A stretch of 64,000 nt of DNA, from contig NW_019091422.1 in the NCBI RefSeq assembly GCF_001949145.1, forward strand, positions 124,001 to 188,000, read 5' to 3'. Of this stretch, positions 13,301 through 24,400 are shown piece by piece (the first letter of the stretch is position 1; every line of letters begins with the position of its first letter). A program made the translations under genes and the position numbers. This DNA comes from Acanthaster planci (taxonomy: Eukaryota; Echinodermata; Asteroidea; Valvatida; Acanthasteridae). The notes under the pieces were generated by a model that saw nothing but the letters and a program-made list of their open reading frames with translations, searched no databases and was not told where the DNA came from.

Positions 13301-16300
13301 CAAGAGCCCCAGGAGGCTTTTGCATGATTAACTGTTGATGGAGTTTGCCTCTAGACGACGAAAACCTGAATACATTAGAATCCGTTTGCTTTGGGCTGAA
13401 AGCAAGCCAAGCCACGTTGTATTGACACCCCTTGAAGTTGCTTCGATCGTGTCACGGTGTTCCTGCAAGATGGTGGGCTCGACTGACTTGAGGACGGATG
13501 CTATATAGCAAAAATGGAGATGGAACGGTAATTGAAGGAGAACTGACCTTTGAGATGAAGGACGATACCATCCTGGCTGCGTCTTGGGCCTGGGTGGAGT
13601 CTGCTCCGTACTTGCTCTGAATGACTGACAGGCCAGCCAGGGTGAAGGTAAATAGGTCCGGGATGTTATCTGTGACTACTGTTGGGTCCTCTCGAAGCTG
13701 TTTGAGAACAAAATGAAAATCGAAGTCAACGATAGAAATCAAGTTGTCTGAATTCCCAACTTTGCCATAGGATGTGCCGTTTCAATAGGTCTCTCACCAT
13801 CAGCTTTGAATAACTACATTATTCAAAGCTCCAGGTTTCCCTTCATGTAATTTTATGGCTTCAAAACAATATTCATGTTGGGAATTATCGAACACACTGA
13901 AGCCAATTTAAACGGTAATCTTCATCGTGGTATTCCACAGCCAATCGACCCTGAGGAATTGATGATATTACGGCACCGACCTGCTTGATTTTCTACGAGA
14001 GCTTTATTTCTCACAAAATATTCACTTCTGGCTCAAACGAGCACTGGTCGGAAAAGCATTATCCACCATCAAGTGATGCACGTTTCACACGCTCTCTCCC
14101 AGGGAAATGACGTTTTACTGCAGTACGCACCCTGCCGGTGACCTCCCTGAGGAATTGCAGTTCGCTTAGCAGAGCCACGTCGGCCGGGTTGGTCAGGTTA
14201 AGGGAACCCAGTCTACTGTCGGCGACGATTGAACCATCTCCTTTTAGAAGCGGAAGTACCTCGTTCAGCGTGTCTGGTAGAGTCTTGAAGACACTCTGGT
14301 ACTCAGCCGACACGTGGAAACCCTGCAAGAAGAGATTTCGACACAATCAGAGCACGGCGGGATGAACATGCTCAGCATACCTGGAGGATTCTCCAGAATA
14401 TTCCTATACAAAGAACATTCTATACAAAGAACATTCCGATACAAAGAACATTCCTATACAAAGAACATTCCGATACAAAGAATATTCCTATACAAAGAAC
14501 ATTCCTATACAAAGAACATTTCTATACGTGGTTTTTAAATATAATTTTAATTGTAGTTTTATATAATTGATATTGTATAGTCATATTATTTTCGCTATTT
14601 TGATAGGCCTATGTACAGCAAAATTGAATATTGTTAATCGAAAAGGCGCTTAAGAAATGAAACAAATTTAAATATTATACTCGGCCTCAGGTAATTTTGT
14701 TCCGCATTCGAACCTTCCACCCTCAAGGTTCTACATAAGACTGAACATAAATCCATCCACAAACAGAGTTCAATCATAAAGATCAAGACTTATTAATAAT
14801 TTCAACATATTTTTTTTCTGCTCTTAGTATTCCTACTCTACTAGATTAAACTCAATCAACTTGATTCACTGATTTGTCATTTATAAAAGATCATTCGAGG
14901 AAGGTTTAAACCAACTACATGAATATGAAAGCTCTGCGCTGAGTCGGCAAGAAAACTGTTGACAAGTTTCTTGTTTATCCATCAGATACTTAAAACATTC
15001 GAATTGTTGCTGCACTTTGGCATATTAGCAATCTAATCATCGCTTAATAGACAACCTCTCAATTTATGATCCAACCACCTAGCTATCCTGATAAAGATGC
15101 AAAACCGCCTCCACTGGAGAGGAAATCCAGCATCTTGAAGCTCGAGGGAGTAACTCCAGAGAGGCCTTTGCGACACCTGGGGAACGTTTGACGTCATGAT
15201 TACGTAGCTGACCTTAATGTCTGGCGTGAGTTCAAGAAGTAACGGTCGATCTCCGTACATCGATGTAATTGTGTCTACTATCGTCCGCAAGTCTACCGCT
15301 CCACTCTAGAGATAAAAACAAAAGTATCAGCTGACGGTTATGCCATAAAAATTACCGTACGAGTTTATAAGCGTACTCACAACACGTGTAAATGGAGAAC
15401 TCGTGTCGTGTTGTTTAATGAGTCCAATTTATAACAAGATAAACACAAAACGAATTAAAATGATCCAATCTGCTTTCAGGTCGCGAGTTTTTATTGCAAA
15501 CGTGGTCTGACATGCAACAACACTCGATAATAATTTCGCCAATTAATGATGGTGATAAAAACAATATTCTTCGCTCTACGCTCTGTGGTTTCGTATTGAA
15601 CATGAACCCCCAAACTTGTTCGTCTACAAAAGCCGGCGTCAATACTGGTTGAAATCTCGGACAGAAATAAAACAAGCTGACTTACTCCGCGCACGGGATA
15701 TTGCAGGCGGGTGCTACTTCCCGATTCAAGAGAGAAGGAATTATCTTCGGTCTCTATGGTGATTAAGATGTTGGCTTTGGGCCGACGAAACAAATCTCCA
15801 ACGGCTAATCCAGCCCATTTTACCGCCTGAAACAAAAAACATTATCCTTCATCCCACTTAAAAAACAAAGAGAAGCAAGCTGTCATGCAGTTTGCCAACA
15901 TCAGTATAGAACACGCACACAAAAAAAATCAATTTTAGTGAAAATCGACATCAAGTGCTATTCCGTGAGGTCTTTCAGAGCAGCAAAAGTACAATAGCAT
16001 CAAACGCAAACCTCTCATTCCTTGAAAATATACGATCGATAGTCAAGCGTTTTTTTAATATTTCGAAGCCAAAACTTCCAACTTACTTTTGAACTTGACA
16101 AACCCAATGCAAGAGACAAGACATCCGGGACTTCCGTGACGTCAATCGGCCCAGCGTCTCTCTGGAATTCCACATAGCTGGGTGAGTGTGCGATGAACAA
16201 CGTATCCTCGCAGTTAACTGCAGGAAAATGTTGTAAAGCGTCTTAACGAGATGTCAGTTTACAACGGAATCTACACAAAAAGGAACATACGATCGGACGC

Positions 16301-19300
16301 CACTTTTCTTTTCACTGAACGTTTGTCAAAAAACACGCATTGGCTACATGCATGCAGCGGGAAAAATCAGCCAAAATATTCAGAAAAGGCCGTGTCAAAG
16401 TGCCCGACAAATCAATTTCCCGATCACATATTATGACAGTTTCAAGGCTTCACTCCTCAACGTGAAGCACGCAGATCATTTTCGTCTATGTTAATCTCCA
16501 GGCGAATTGCCAAACGGAAAGACCACTTATGGTCATTGAAGTGCACCGGATCATGATCGGCCATGTACATAGGGAATCTTAACGAAGCCACCATTAACTG
16601 TTGGTTTATTCGAGAGAATCATAGCAGCGAGAGAATCTTATTCTGGACACTAGCGTCTGCGACGACCTGCGCAAATCCTATCCATGAGAACCACTCACAG
16701 ACATGAACAACCGTTCCAGAAAAACCTGATAACATACGATGCCTTAGGCCAAAGTGGCCAGAGCGGGCCCGCAGGTGGCTGGAGTGTAAAAAGGTCCGAC
16801 ATGCAGGCTGTCACAATAGTACAGCACGTTGACCATTCCGCACATTTAGCATTTTTTTCAACGTATTTTTTTCGTCGGAGAGCTGAAATGGTCATAACAA
16901 CTCACATGTGTTTGGACAACTGCCAATTAGGCACTTAAATCGTCTTATAACTCAGCCGGGGTACGAGGCGAATGCCTCCGTCGCTTCGGGGGTTATACTG
17001 TTTTTGACCTGCATTTTGGCGAACACAGCCCTCAGTGGAGCAACAAAAATGCGCACAAAATGTTTTTCAGCGATTTTCTCCTGAAATCATTCGGGGAATA
17101 TTTTCATCTCCTGGGTTTAACATCAAACAAACAGGTCGCTTATTTTTGTGATTGCCACGTTCTCGAAAATCGTCTACGTGACAAAACCTTCAACATTGTA
17201 ACTGTAGATGTATTTTTGGAAACGATTTTATTTCATATATATTCTCTTCTAGACCTACCACAGTTTCAGATGTGCGGCTTATAAAATAAATCCAACGCAT
17301 AAGTATACATCATGGCGCATATTTTTATTCCGTCAACTTAATGAAATAACGAGATGCGGAGTCGATTTCGAAACATTAACATTCCAGCACCTGATTCACA
17401 ATGCAAGCTTCTTGGTAATTTGTCAACCTATAATCATGTAGACCTAATGGTAGAAATCTGATACAGGTTCGCGATGACTGATCTAGAACGGAAACAAGCA
17501 TCAGAGCCAGAAATACACACATACAAGCGACGCCATCCCGCGTGCCTAAAGTGATGGGTCAATCAAATGGCAGGTTTTTGTTCTATTTTACAAGCGCATG
17601 TCTACGGGATGTGTGTCAAATACAACATCCGGTGGGGATATTTCGTTTGGCTCACGCAACGCGGTTCACAAAGAGGGGAAAAGTGCAAAAACAGATTTCC
17701 AATCTGACTTCGGAGAAGAAAAACTTTGCCACTCCCCTTCTTCAAAATTAAAAGTCCCATTCTTTTCATTTCGAAGAAGAGAAATCAAAACCTGTTTATA
17801 TTGTTCTAAATAAAACAAATATCTGGAAAAAATTATTATAACCGAAGCAGATTTTATAAAACTTCTCATCAGGATAAATTTGCAATTTCAATCGTTTTGA
17901 CCTGCATGAAGGTTTTCTTTATTATAATATAGATCACTTCAATTAAAAATTTTCCCAAATACAGTGTACTTCGATCCAAATTTTGCTGATTCGAATCGTC
18001 CATTAGTCACTTACAAAATCCCTCGCACTTCACTCGAAAACAGGAACATTTCAGAGACTGGACTCATACGACAAATTTTTTAAAGGTTCTGATGACGTCT
18101 CTGAGAGATCGCGTAAGATCGCGATGTTTCAATAATGAAAATGAAACGAAATTTTAAGTCATTCAACGGCGAGGTCCCTCGCTACGAGCATTCCTCAAAC
18201 ACGTTATAACTATACTTTTTCTTTTGAAAAACTAGCACCCTATCTTCTTTCCACGCGTCGAAGTGTTACAACTCAAAAAGGGGCAGTCTTCTTTGAGAAC
18301 TGCAATAAAGTTACATGTACACAGAGCGCATATAAACAAAATGAAAATTCGTTAATAACACGAGATGAGGTCTCGTCTACAAACTCCAATATTCAATAGT
18401 AAATGCCTTCGATGGATGTACCCAAACTGAAAATTATGCACAGCACAAAGGCTGACATTTACTGAATATTTCTCTCAGGTAGAATGCTTCAGCTTACACT
18501 GGTAAATCAATAACTTTCATCAAATTATTCGAATTGTTTGTAGAGACTTTGTGATTTCATTGTACTCTGACAAGGAACATTAAATTGTAAAAATATAAAA
18601 AATAGGGATAAACCAGGATTCCACATACTGTGCTTGATATCATCAGCCATGCAGTCAAAATAATTTTACCAACAATTCGCCAAAATGTAAATATTAAAGT
18701 TCCAGTTTCAATAATCAATTTCAGCGAATTTCTTAATTATTGCTGCATTATTTTCACATACAGGGTGTCCCCCAACCCCAATACAAGAAGCAACAGCAAA
18801 GTAATATCTATCTTCTACTGTCAGAAATGGTGATTTGGGGAATTAAATTAAAGCTTATGGTGATTTCTACTTAAACTTAAAACTTAAGTTGAAGTAAAGG
18901 CTGCGCTGCGGAGATATTTTTTAGTTGAATAACAGTGTTTGTTGTGCTTAATGTAAACTTTCTTGCAAGTGTATGCAATCACTAAATCCAAATCCTAAAT
19001 TATCGCACAACTGTTTGGGTTCTTCACTTTTTCGAACTTTCTTTTCAGTCCTTACAATGATCAAACTGATTTTTACTTGAGAAGGTCATGGTTGTTTTAT
19101 TCATTATGCTGTTGTCGGTTGATGAGTTTGCCTCAGAGAAAACAACTCCAGTTAATTTGTAAGAAGGCGATGATCTGAATTTATTCGGCATAATTAACCA
19201 CTTTGAACCATTTCAAGATGTTGCCTGTTTGTTGGTGAAAACGAAAGGGGTATTTGGAATCTTGTTCAGATCAGTATCCTACTTCTGTAGGTCTTTCCAA

Positions 19301-21026
19301 TGATATCATGTGTTAAACAGGAGGTTAAATGGCGTAACAGAATTCTGATTGGAAAGAACACAAAAGCAGTTGTCTAGCAGTATCTCCACACCGCATCATC
19401 GGATCTAAATGAAGTCTTTCATTTTGAAAAAAAATCTAAGCTTGAATTGGACACTAAAACAGCATTCTTTGACAATTTTTATCTTAGGAGAAAACAAATG
19501 ATACTTTTAGGGGATGCCATTTTTGTGGGGAGTCACCCTATACACATTTAAAGTGTACACATTGATATGTGCAAGCAAGGCGTTTTCCAGAGCATTAAAA
19601 GGTTGTGATCTACTTTTTTCATCCCTTCCATTCTAAACTTACCTAAATTATTAAAATCAACGACTTGGCTGCCAAGAACACAAAGCCACTCAAGCAAATT
19701 GTCCTCTGTGCTATTTCCAACCAGGTAATCAGATAAAATAAGGGCATCAACTTCATTTAGAAATCAACCCCTTGAAGTTTCAGTGACAACAAATGAGCCT
19801 ATTCTCTGACAAAAAAAAATCATCTAACCCATCTGCATACATGTGCCATCCGATTTCAAATCATTCCTATGCAGACATGGGGATTGAATTCCTGGCCCCT
19901 ACCTGTAACGCTTTATATGTATTCAAAGAGTTTACCGGTCTGAAGTCTTCAATGAAATGACCCAAACTCAAAAAATGTCTTGAAAGGCCATCAAATCTAA
20001 CAACCAGTGGCTTAGCGAGGGGGGGTCAGTTGGCAAATAAAGGGTCAGTCGGCAAATGAAACTGAAATTGACATCATGAATTATTGATGTACATCGACCA
20101 GTCAGCAAATTGACCCTGGCACACACACCCCCAAGAAAATGCCTTCGCTACGCCGCTGCTAACAACAGCCCAACAGTTTAGTGGATGTGTTCCGACCCCA
20201 ATTTTAAAAATCTATAGAAACACAGTGAAGGCCATGTACCAAAACGCCCCCTTCACCCCCTTGAGCCCATTCTAGGAAACATCCATCTCAGCACAAACTG
20301 TTTCAGACAATGTCTGATTCAAAACTGCCCAGACGGTGTTGGAAGAACTGAAATAGAGAGGAAAAAAGATTTTGGCATAGGACTGCACAACACCTGAGGC
20401 ACTAAGATGATGGCGACAAAACTGTGAAATGCACTTTGGCAACAAATCACGGCCGGAATGTGTGAAATGCTGGAAAAAAATGATGACAATCTGTGAAAAT
20501 GTGCAGTAGTACGTAGTTTGCTTGCCTAATACTAATAACAGCAACGTGGCTCTTGTTTTATTTAAATTATTATTATTACATATCATGAATATACAAGTAA
20601 GTACATACAAATCCCTATTCACAAAAAGTCACTATTCTTCAGTGAACCTGCTCTCCAGCACAACCAAAAATCGCACTCTTGGTCTGTTTGGAGAGAGCCT
20701 CTTGCATCAATCATGGACAGCAGCAGTACATACTGTACATGTACATGTACAGTACATGTACTTTACATACGTGTACATGTACAAAGGCCTGTGTAACTAT
20801 ATAGGGCCTAATACATGTGCATACAAAAACACGTAAAAATTTTACCGACATTTTAACAGTCAAAATACTGAGTGATAAAACGGAAAACAGCCAGTCAAAC
20901 GGAGACACTATGAAGTTTCATCCATGATAAACGATAAATGGAAGGAATCAAGTGTCTATACCCACCGAATGTGCAAAAACAAGCACAAATTGAGAGGAGA
21001 ATAATACTCAATAGTGCGGCAGCCAT
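7314..21026 (-). CDS. ATP6AP2: V-ATPase accessory protein 2 / (pro)renin receptor, complete, 8 exons
   Basis: Exons in transcript order: 21026-20966, 16217-16087, 15826-15686, 15305-15177, 14322-14131, 13697-13548, 8336-8235, 7523-7314 (stop 7316-7314). All are GT-AG and phase-consistent; the total is 371 residues (human 350). The start was chosen at the ATG that opens a clear signal peptide (MAAALLSIILLSICACFC, residues 1-20). The luminal domain runs from about 21 to 295 with family segments such as WAGLAVGDLFRRPKA, LLSELQFLREV, LAGLSVIQSKYG and MASLYDGD. A processing site RQSR (296-299) matches the human RKTR position. The membrane span is about 327-350, followed by a tail with LDPGDTIIYRMTSQRMKID, nearly as in vertebrates. 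The family assembles and stabilises the V-ATPase proton pump of lysosomes and the secretory pathway and acts in Wnt signalling; the renin-binding name is vertebrate-based. Introns 1 (4.7 kb) and 6 (5.2 kb) hold repeats. The gene is convergent with COG7 and divergent from BCOR. Confidence 0.96.
7728..7890. mobile_element. Foldback (full-length palindrome) MITE in ATP6AP2 intron 7
   Basis: The 163-bp segment is nearly its own reverse complement. The left arm starts CGGGCGTTTCACAACAGTG and the right arm, reverse-complemented, CGGGCGATTCACAATAGTG. Matching continues through AAGAGTTT, TTGGCCAATCACAATG and GTCGACCC to the centre near 7809. There is no coding capacity. The mismatches along the arms suggest an old insertion. 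Confidence 0.85.
8244..8255 (-). other. ATP6AP2: Furin-type processing site RQSR in ATP6AP2
   Basis: The four codons encode R-Q-S-R (residues 296-299) in the exon 8336-8235. The position corresponds to the known cleavage site (RKTR) just before the membrane-anchored fragment of the vertebrate protein and fits the R-X-X-R rule. Cleavage here is inferred. Confidence 0.65.
8337..13547 (-). other. ATP6AP2 intron 6 (5.2 kb)
   Basis: There is no supported gene on either strand. It contains a short perfect hairpin at 8874-8903 (12-bp arms TTCAACTCGGCT, 6-base loop), a nine-G run at 9722-9730 and one TAGGCCTA octamer at 9973-9980. The rest is AT-rich unique-looking sequence with short open frames that match nothing recognisable. 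Confidence 0.75.
8874..8903. repeat. Perfect 12-bp inverted repeat
   Basis: Arms TTCAACTCGGCT (8874-8885) and AGCCGAGTTGAA (8892-8903) are separated by GCCTCG. It lies in ATP6AP2 intron 6; function unknown. Confidence 0.7.
14401..14527. repeat. 17-bp minisatellite, about 7.5 copies
   Basis: The unit TTCCTATACAAAGAACA is repeated head to tail seven times, with a partial eighth. Variants carry C/T to G/A changes and one copy is 16 bp. It lies in ATP6AP2 intron 4. There are no spacers, so it is not a CRISPR-like array. Slippage is the likely origin. Confidence 0.95.
18761..19540. mobile_element. Non-autonomous element with CAGGGTGTCCC-type inverted ends
   Basis: The left end is CAGGGTGTCCCCCAACCCC and the right end, reverse-complemented, TAGGGTGACTCCCCACAAA. 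TA dinucleotides flank both ends (18759-18760 and 19541-19542), as expected of Tc1/mariner-type insertion. The 780-bp interior has no transposase frame that I recognise. The inverted repeats match imperfectly, so the family assignment is tentative. Confidence 0.55.
20005..20158. mobile_element. hAT-like MITE with perfect 8-bp target duplication
   Basis: The left end is CAGTGGCTTAGCGAGG and the right end, reverse-complemented, CAGCGGCGTAGCGAAGG. It is flanked by perfect 8-bp direct repeats CTAACAAC (19997-20004 and 20159-20166). The CAG...CTG ends and 8-bp duplication are hallmarks of hAT transposons. At 154 bp it has no coding capacity. The intact duplication suggests fairly recent insertion. 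Confidence 0.9.
20735..20783. repeat. ACATGTAC palindromic simple repeat
   Basis: Overlapping copies of ACATGTAC/GTACATGT. Similar short runs lie at 23647-23670 and 40231-40250. Confidence 0.8.
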
Positions 21027-21030
21027 CTTG
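21019..21030 (-). promoter_or_regulatory. YY1-type motif overlapping the ATP6AP2 start codon
   Basis: The minus strand reads CAAGATGGCTGC, matching the AAGATGGC core bound by YY1. The ATG inside the motif is the predicted initiator codon, an arrangement common in vertebrate housekeeping genes. Confidence 0.6.
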
Positions 21031-21041
21031 TCATGGGACTA

Positions 21042-21051
21042 GTCACGTGAC
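21042..21051. promoter_or_regulatory. Perfect CLEAR-type palindrome GTCACGTGAC
   Basis: This exact 10-mer is the core consensus bound by TFEB/MiT factors at lysosomal and V-ATPase genes. It sits 16 bases upstream of the ATP6AP2 start codon, which fits the product's role. Binding is inferred. Confidence 0.7.
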
Positions 21052-21286
21052 AGATAGGAGAGGATCGCCCTCACGTTTTACACGGCAGCTCTTTCCGCGA
21101 TCGATCGTTCAGCACCCGAACTCCGCACTCTTTTTCGGGCAAACAGACCCCTCATTTGGTGTAATTCTTTCAGATACTGGTTGCTTGATGATCAAGCTTC
21201 AGCTGACTAAGTGAAGCCCGGTCTAGAATTCTGTCAAAGTTTTATCTGGACACCCGGAAACTCGACTCGTGGTGGTAGTTGTGTAA

Positions 21287-21294
21287 TGACGTCA
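21287..21294. promoter_or_regulatory. CRE palindrome TGACGTCA
   Basis: A perfect cAMP-response-element core within the shared promoter interval, 190 bases upstream of the BCOR start codon. Occupancy is inferred. Confidence 0.5.
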
Positions 21295-21434
21295 CCTCGG
21301 AGGCCATTGAATTGTATTAAGCCTTATACAACGTGTGCAGTCTGCTTTTGTATGATACGCTATTGCCGATATTAAAAACGATCGTTCGGTTTCGCAGTGA
21401 CGGGTCTTGCTAAAAACCGAAAAATAGGGCACAG

Positions 21435-21487
21435 ATGGTTAGGAACCGATGAAACTTCGCCCTCGGTTTCATATTGTGAAACCATGA
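21435..21487 (+). promoter_or_regulatory. Two chained upstream ORFs before the BCOR start codon
   Basis: uORF1 (21435-21452, five codons plus stop) ends in a TGA that overlaps the ATG of uORF2 (21449-21487, twelve codons plus stop). The TGA of uORF2 in turn overlaps the BCOR ATG at 21484. The main ATG has A at -3, while both upstream ATGs have C at -3, so leaky scanning is expected if they are in the mRNA. Confidence 0.5.
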
Positions 21488-24400
21488 CATCTTATGTTCC
21501 CAAGGAGACGCAGGGTAGCCTGCTTGGGCCTCAGGCTACCGCAGGGAGGGCCAACCATTCCACCAGGGATGTCTCACCGGGTCCCGACACTATCTCGACG
21601 TAAGTTGACCGAATACCTCCCCGATTTGTTATTAACCGTGTTGGACGCTGACGATGTTTCGTTGTTCAGCCCAAATCAATTCTGTTAAAATGTTTCAGAG
21701 TGCATGCTGCCAAGAGCTTACCTGCCGGCGGAAAACGCAAATTAATTAGCCCACCTAGTGACTCAAAATAAGTTCATTTCGATTCCTATCAACAGTTTCG
21801 TTTTGATTTCAGACCTACGGACCTTTCGAGTGCCGGATGCGGAGAAACCAACTCGATGGTTGTTCTATCACCATCTGGCGATATGAGTTTGCCCAAGAAA
21901 GAGCCGAATGAAGAGGGAAAACTACCCGGAACCGATTCTAAATGTCACGATGAGGTGTGTTTATAAAGAATTGAATTTCATTCATTTCTTCATTAGGCCT
22001 TTCAGTTTGTTGGTTTTTGGGCCTATGCTCATCCAGAAATAGTTCAAGGCTGTGGAAAATTAGGATTAAGTAGGCCTATGCGGTGCTTGAATCGGGCCAT
22101 AATGTCTCATATACGCCCCTTGCGGAACTAGTCTGCATTGTCATGGCGTGGGAGGGATTCGGGCTGTGCAGTCGGACCCAAGGTGAAACGGTGAAGGTTG
22201 TTCATTTCGGATTTGGCTTTATCGTGTCCTGACTCCTGGCAATGTTCTGTGAATCCAGTTCGCAGCGTTACCGTCGGCAACGCTACTTTTTGGACATCGT
22301 AGCTCGTACGAATTGTGTAGGCCCAAGGCCTACGCTACGACTGAGGCGTGATAATTTTTCCTTGTGACCTTGATCAATCCTTAGGAAGTTAATTTAACAG
22401 AACGCGACTCTCTGTTGTTACTTGTTTTCTTTTACTTTCATATCCAGGTGCATTTAGATCCTTAAAATAAAAAAAACCCATTTTTATTGGATTTCACCTT
22501 GAAGAAGCCTACCCTCACTAACCTAACCGGAATGACAAGGATATGCATGTATCGAGACGAGATCGTTTCATCATTTTAAGTAGTGGCCTTAAGTACGTGT
22601 GTGTAGACAGTCACAATAGTCACACACCATCTCAACACCCCTACATTTTCAAACCCCGCCCTTTTGCCCACAATTACTCGGCCTGCATCCATCCATCAAA
22701 ATCCTTTCACACCAAACATTCAAATCCCACTAATATAATAAGACCATAAATGAAAACATTAGACCGTGACGGTCCCAAACCCTTGGCTTCACACCTTTCG
22801 TTCCCTAGGATCAGTTTCACCCATCTAATTTCAAGCCAATCAAGTTTCCACCTTATCCCCCCCCCCATATGCGACCCATTTATAAATACCGACACTGAAA
22901 TATGAGAAACTTGCGAAATCCATCAGGGTGACCTACATGTACCCGAGGCCCATAAACCCCAAGAACATGATGCACAATGTTGCTAACATAATCCCCCAGC
23001 AGTCACTCGAAATACCAGCCCGTCCACACGCCCCCAACGCAAGTCATCGTCTTAATCCCTTTTTACTTAGCCGTTTTTTACAAGCCAACTCTGCCGTTCC
23101 ATTTCTCATTTTGACCCTCAGGACGTGAGGTGCCCAAGGCTACTTCGCTTTGAAGGCTAATCGCTTGACATTGATCTTTTTGCAAAGTCAATGTTTCTCC
23201 CTTGCGTGTTTCTTTGAATTTCGCAGTTTTATAGTTTGCCATAGGCCTACCTCGTCGATCTTCAAATAGTTTTTTATCTCTAAAATTAGGAATTCGTCTC
23301 ACGTTATCTTGATGTTACTTCAACTTTGTTCAGAAGATCTGTAAAAAACTTGTTTCATGTGCCGTGAATGCTCGCAATCGTGTTCCATCTGCTTTCACTG
23401 CGCGATCGTTATACACATCCTGGAAGGATTCGTCACACAGTAACCGCGTCGTTGTGCGGTTTACTCGTCTCGATACGTGGTGCAGTTAAGCCTTCTTTGT
23501 TGTGTTATAACACGCATATTTTAGACTGGTTAGCAGTCCTTTGTGTTGAAGCGCAGCCATGCATGAAAACCCCAACCATAGCACCGTTGTGCAGCGTCCC
23601 GCTTACCAGGTCACTGGGCGGCATCATGGAATTGTTTTACTATAATGTACATGTACATGTATATGTATATCATTAGACTCTCTAGTGTGACCTCAACAGT
23701 GGACTCGTCGTCAGTGGCGTAACTATGTCCGGGGGGCATCCGGGGGTGCACACATTTTTTTCAAGGGGGCACCACAAGACAATGAGCTGTAGCAGAGCAT
23801 AGAACTAGGAGCAGAGGTTGTTCATAGATTTCAAATGGGGGGTGGGCATCCGGGGGACACGGGTTTTCGCTGGGGGATGTACCCCCCCCCTCCGTAGTTA
23901 CGCCACTGTTCGTAGTACCTTTATTCTCACTGTGAACTGACTCTGAATTGTGTGGGTACCCACAACAGCCCTCACTCGCCTCTCACGGCAAAGTGCATTG
24001 GTTATCTGCAAGAATCCAGGTCAACATACATAGTACATGCGTGATGGGCCTAATGTACTGGTCAAGGTTCTGCAGGCTATCGTTACCATCTTTTGCCCAG
24101 TCAACAATCCATTAGCGTAGTTTATAAAGCGTGAATTATCTATTTGTGTCGGCGCAGCATATACACACACATGCCCCTTGTTTCTTTTCACCCGCATCAG
24201 CAATTTCAGATTGATTCCTTTTTTCATCCACCGCGAAATAAATTGCTCCGATTCCGAAAGCATGTACGGGTGACAAACGGCTGGGCGCCCATTGATATAA
24301 GTGATCAGCGTCGACAGTGCGCACGCTACCAGAACAGGAATAGGCCTAGTGAGCTGACCGTGGTCTTCGCCCTATGCACTGATGACAGGAATATATACGC

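Larger units (their letters stand above)
16218..20965 (-). other. ATP6AP2 intron 1 (4.7 kb)
   Basis: There is no supported coding region. The intron holds a 780-bp terminal-inverted-repeat element (18761-19540), a short hAT-like element (20005-20158) and an ACATGTAC-rich stretch at about 20735-20783. The remainder is AT-rich with no recognisable feature. As the first intron behind a shared promoter it is a plausible place for regulatory sites, but I cannot point to any. Confidence 0.75.
21027..21483. promoter_or_regulatory. Divergent (bidirectional) promoter region of ATP6AP2 and BCOR
   Basis: Only 457 bp separate the two start codons. The interval is richer in CpG than its flanks and has no obvious TATA box. 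Visible motifs are GTCACGTGAC at 21042-21051 (CLEAR/E-box), GCAGCCATCTTG at 21019-21030 (YY1-type), an ETS-like CCCGGAAA at 21253-21260 and a CRE core TGACGTCA at 21287-21294. That motif set is typical of housekeeping bidirectional promoters. Transcription start sites are not known from sequence. Confidence 0.75.

Noticed and set aside
14074-14130. Basic KR-rich, furin-like sequence after ATP6AP2 exon 5
   Set aside because: It appears only if intron 5 is retained; the GTGCGT donor at 14130 joins exon 6 in phase and matches the family.
14401-14527. CRISPR-like direct repeats
   Set aside because: The repeats are contiguous 17-mers without spacers, in an animal intron.
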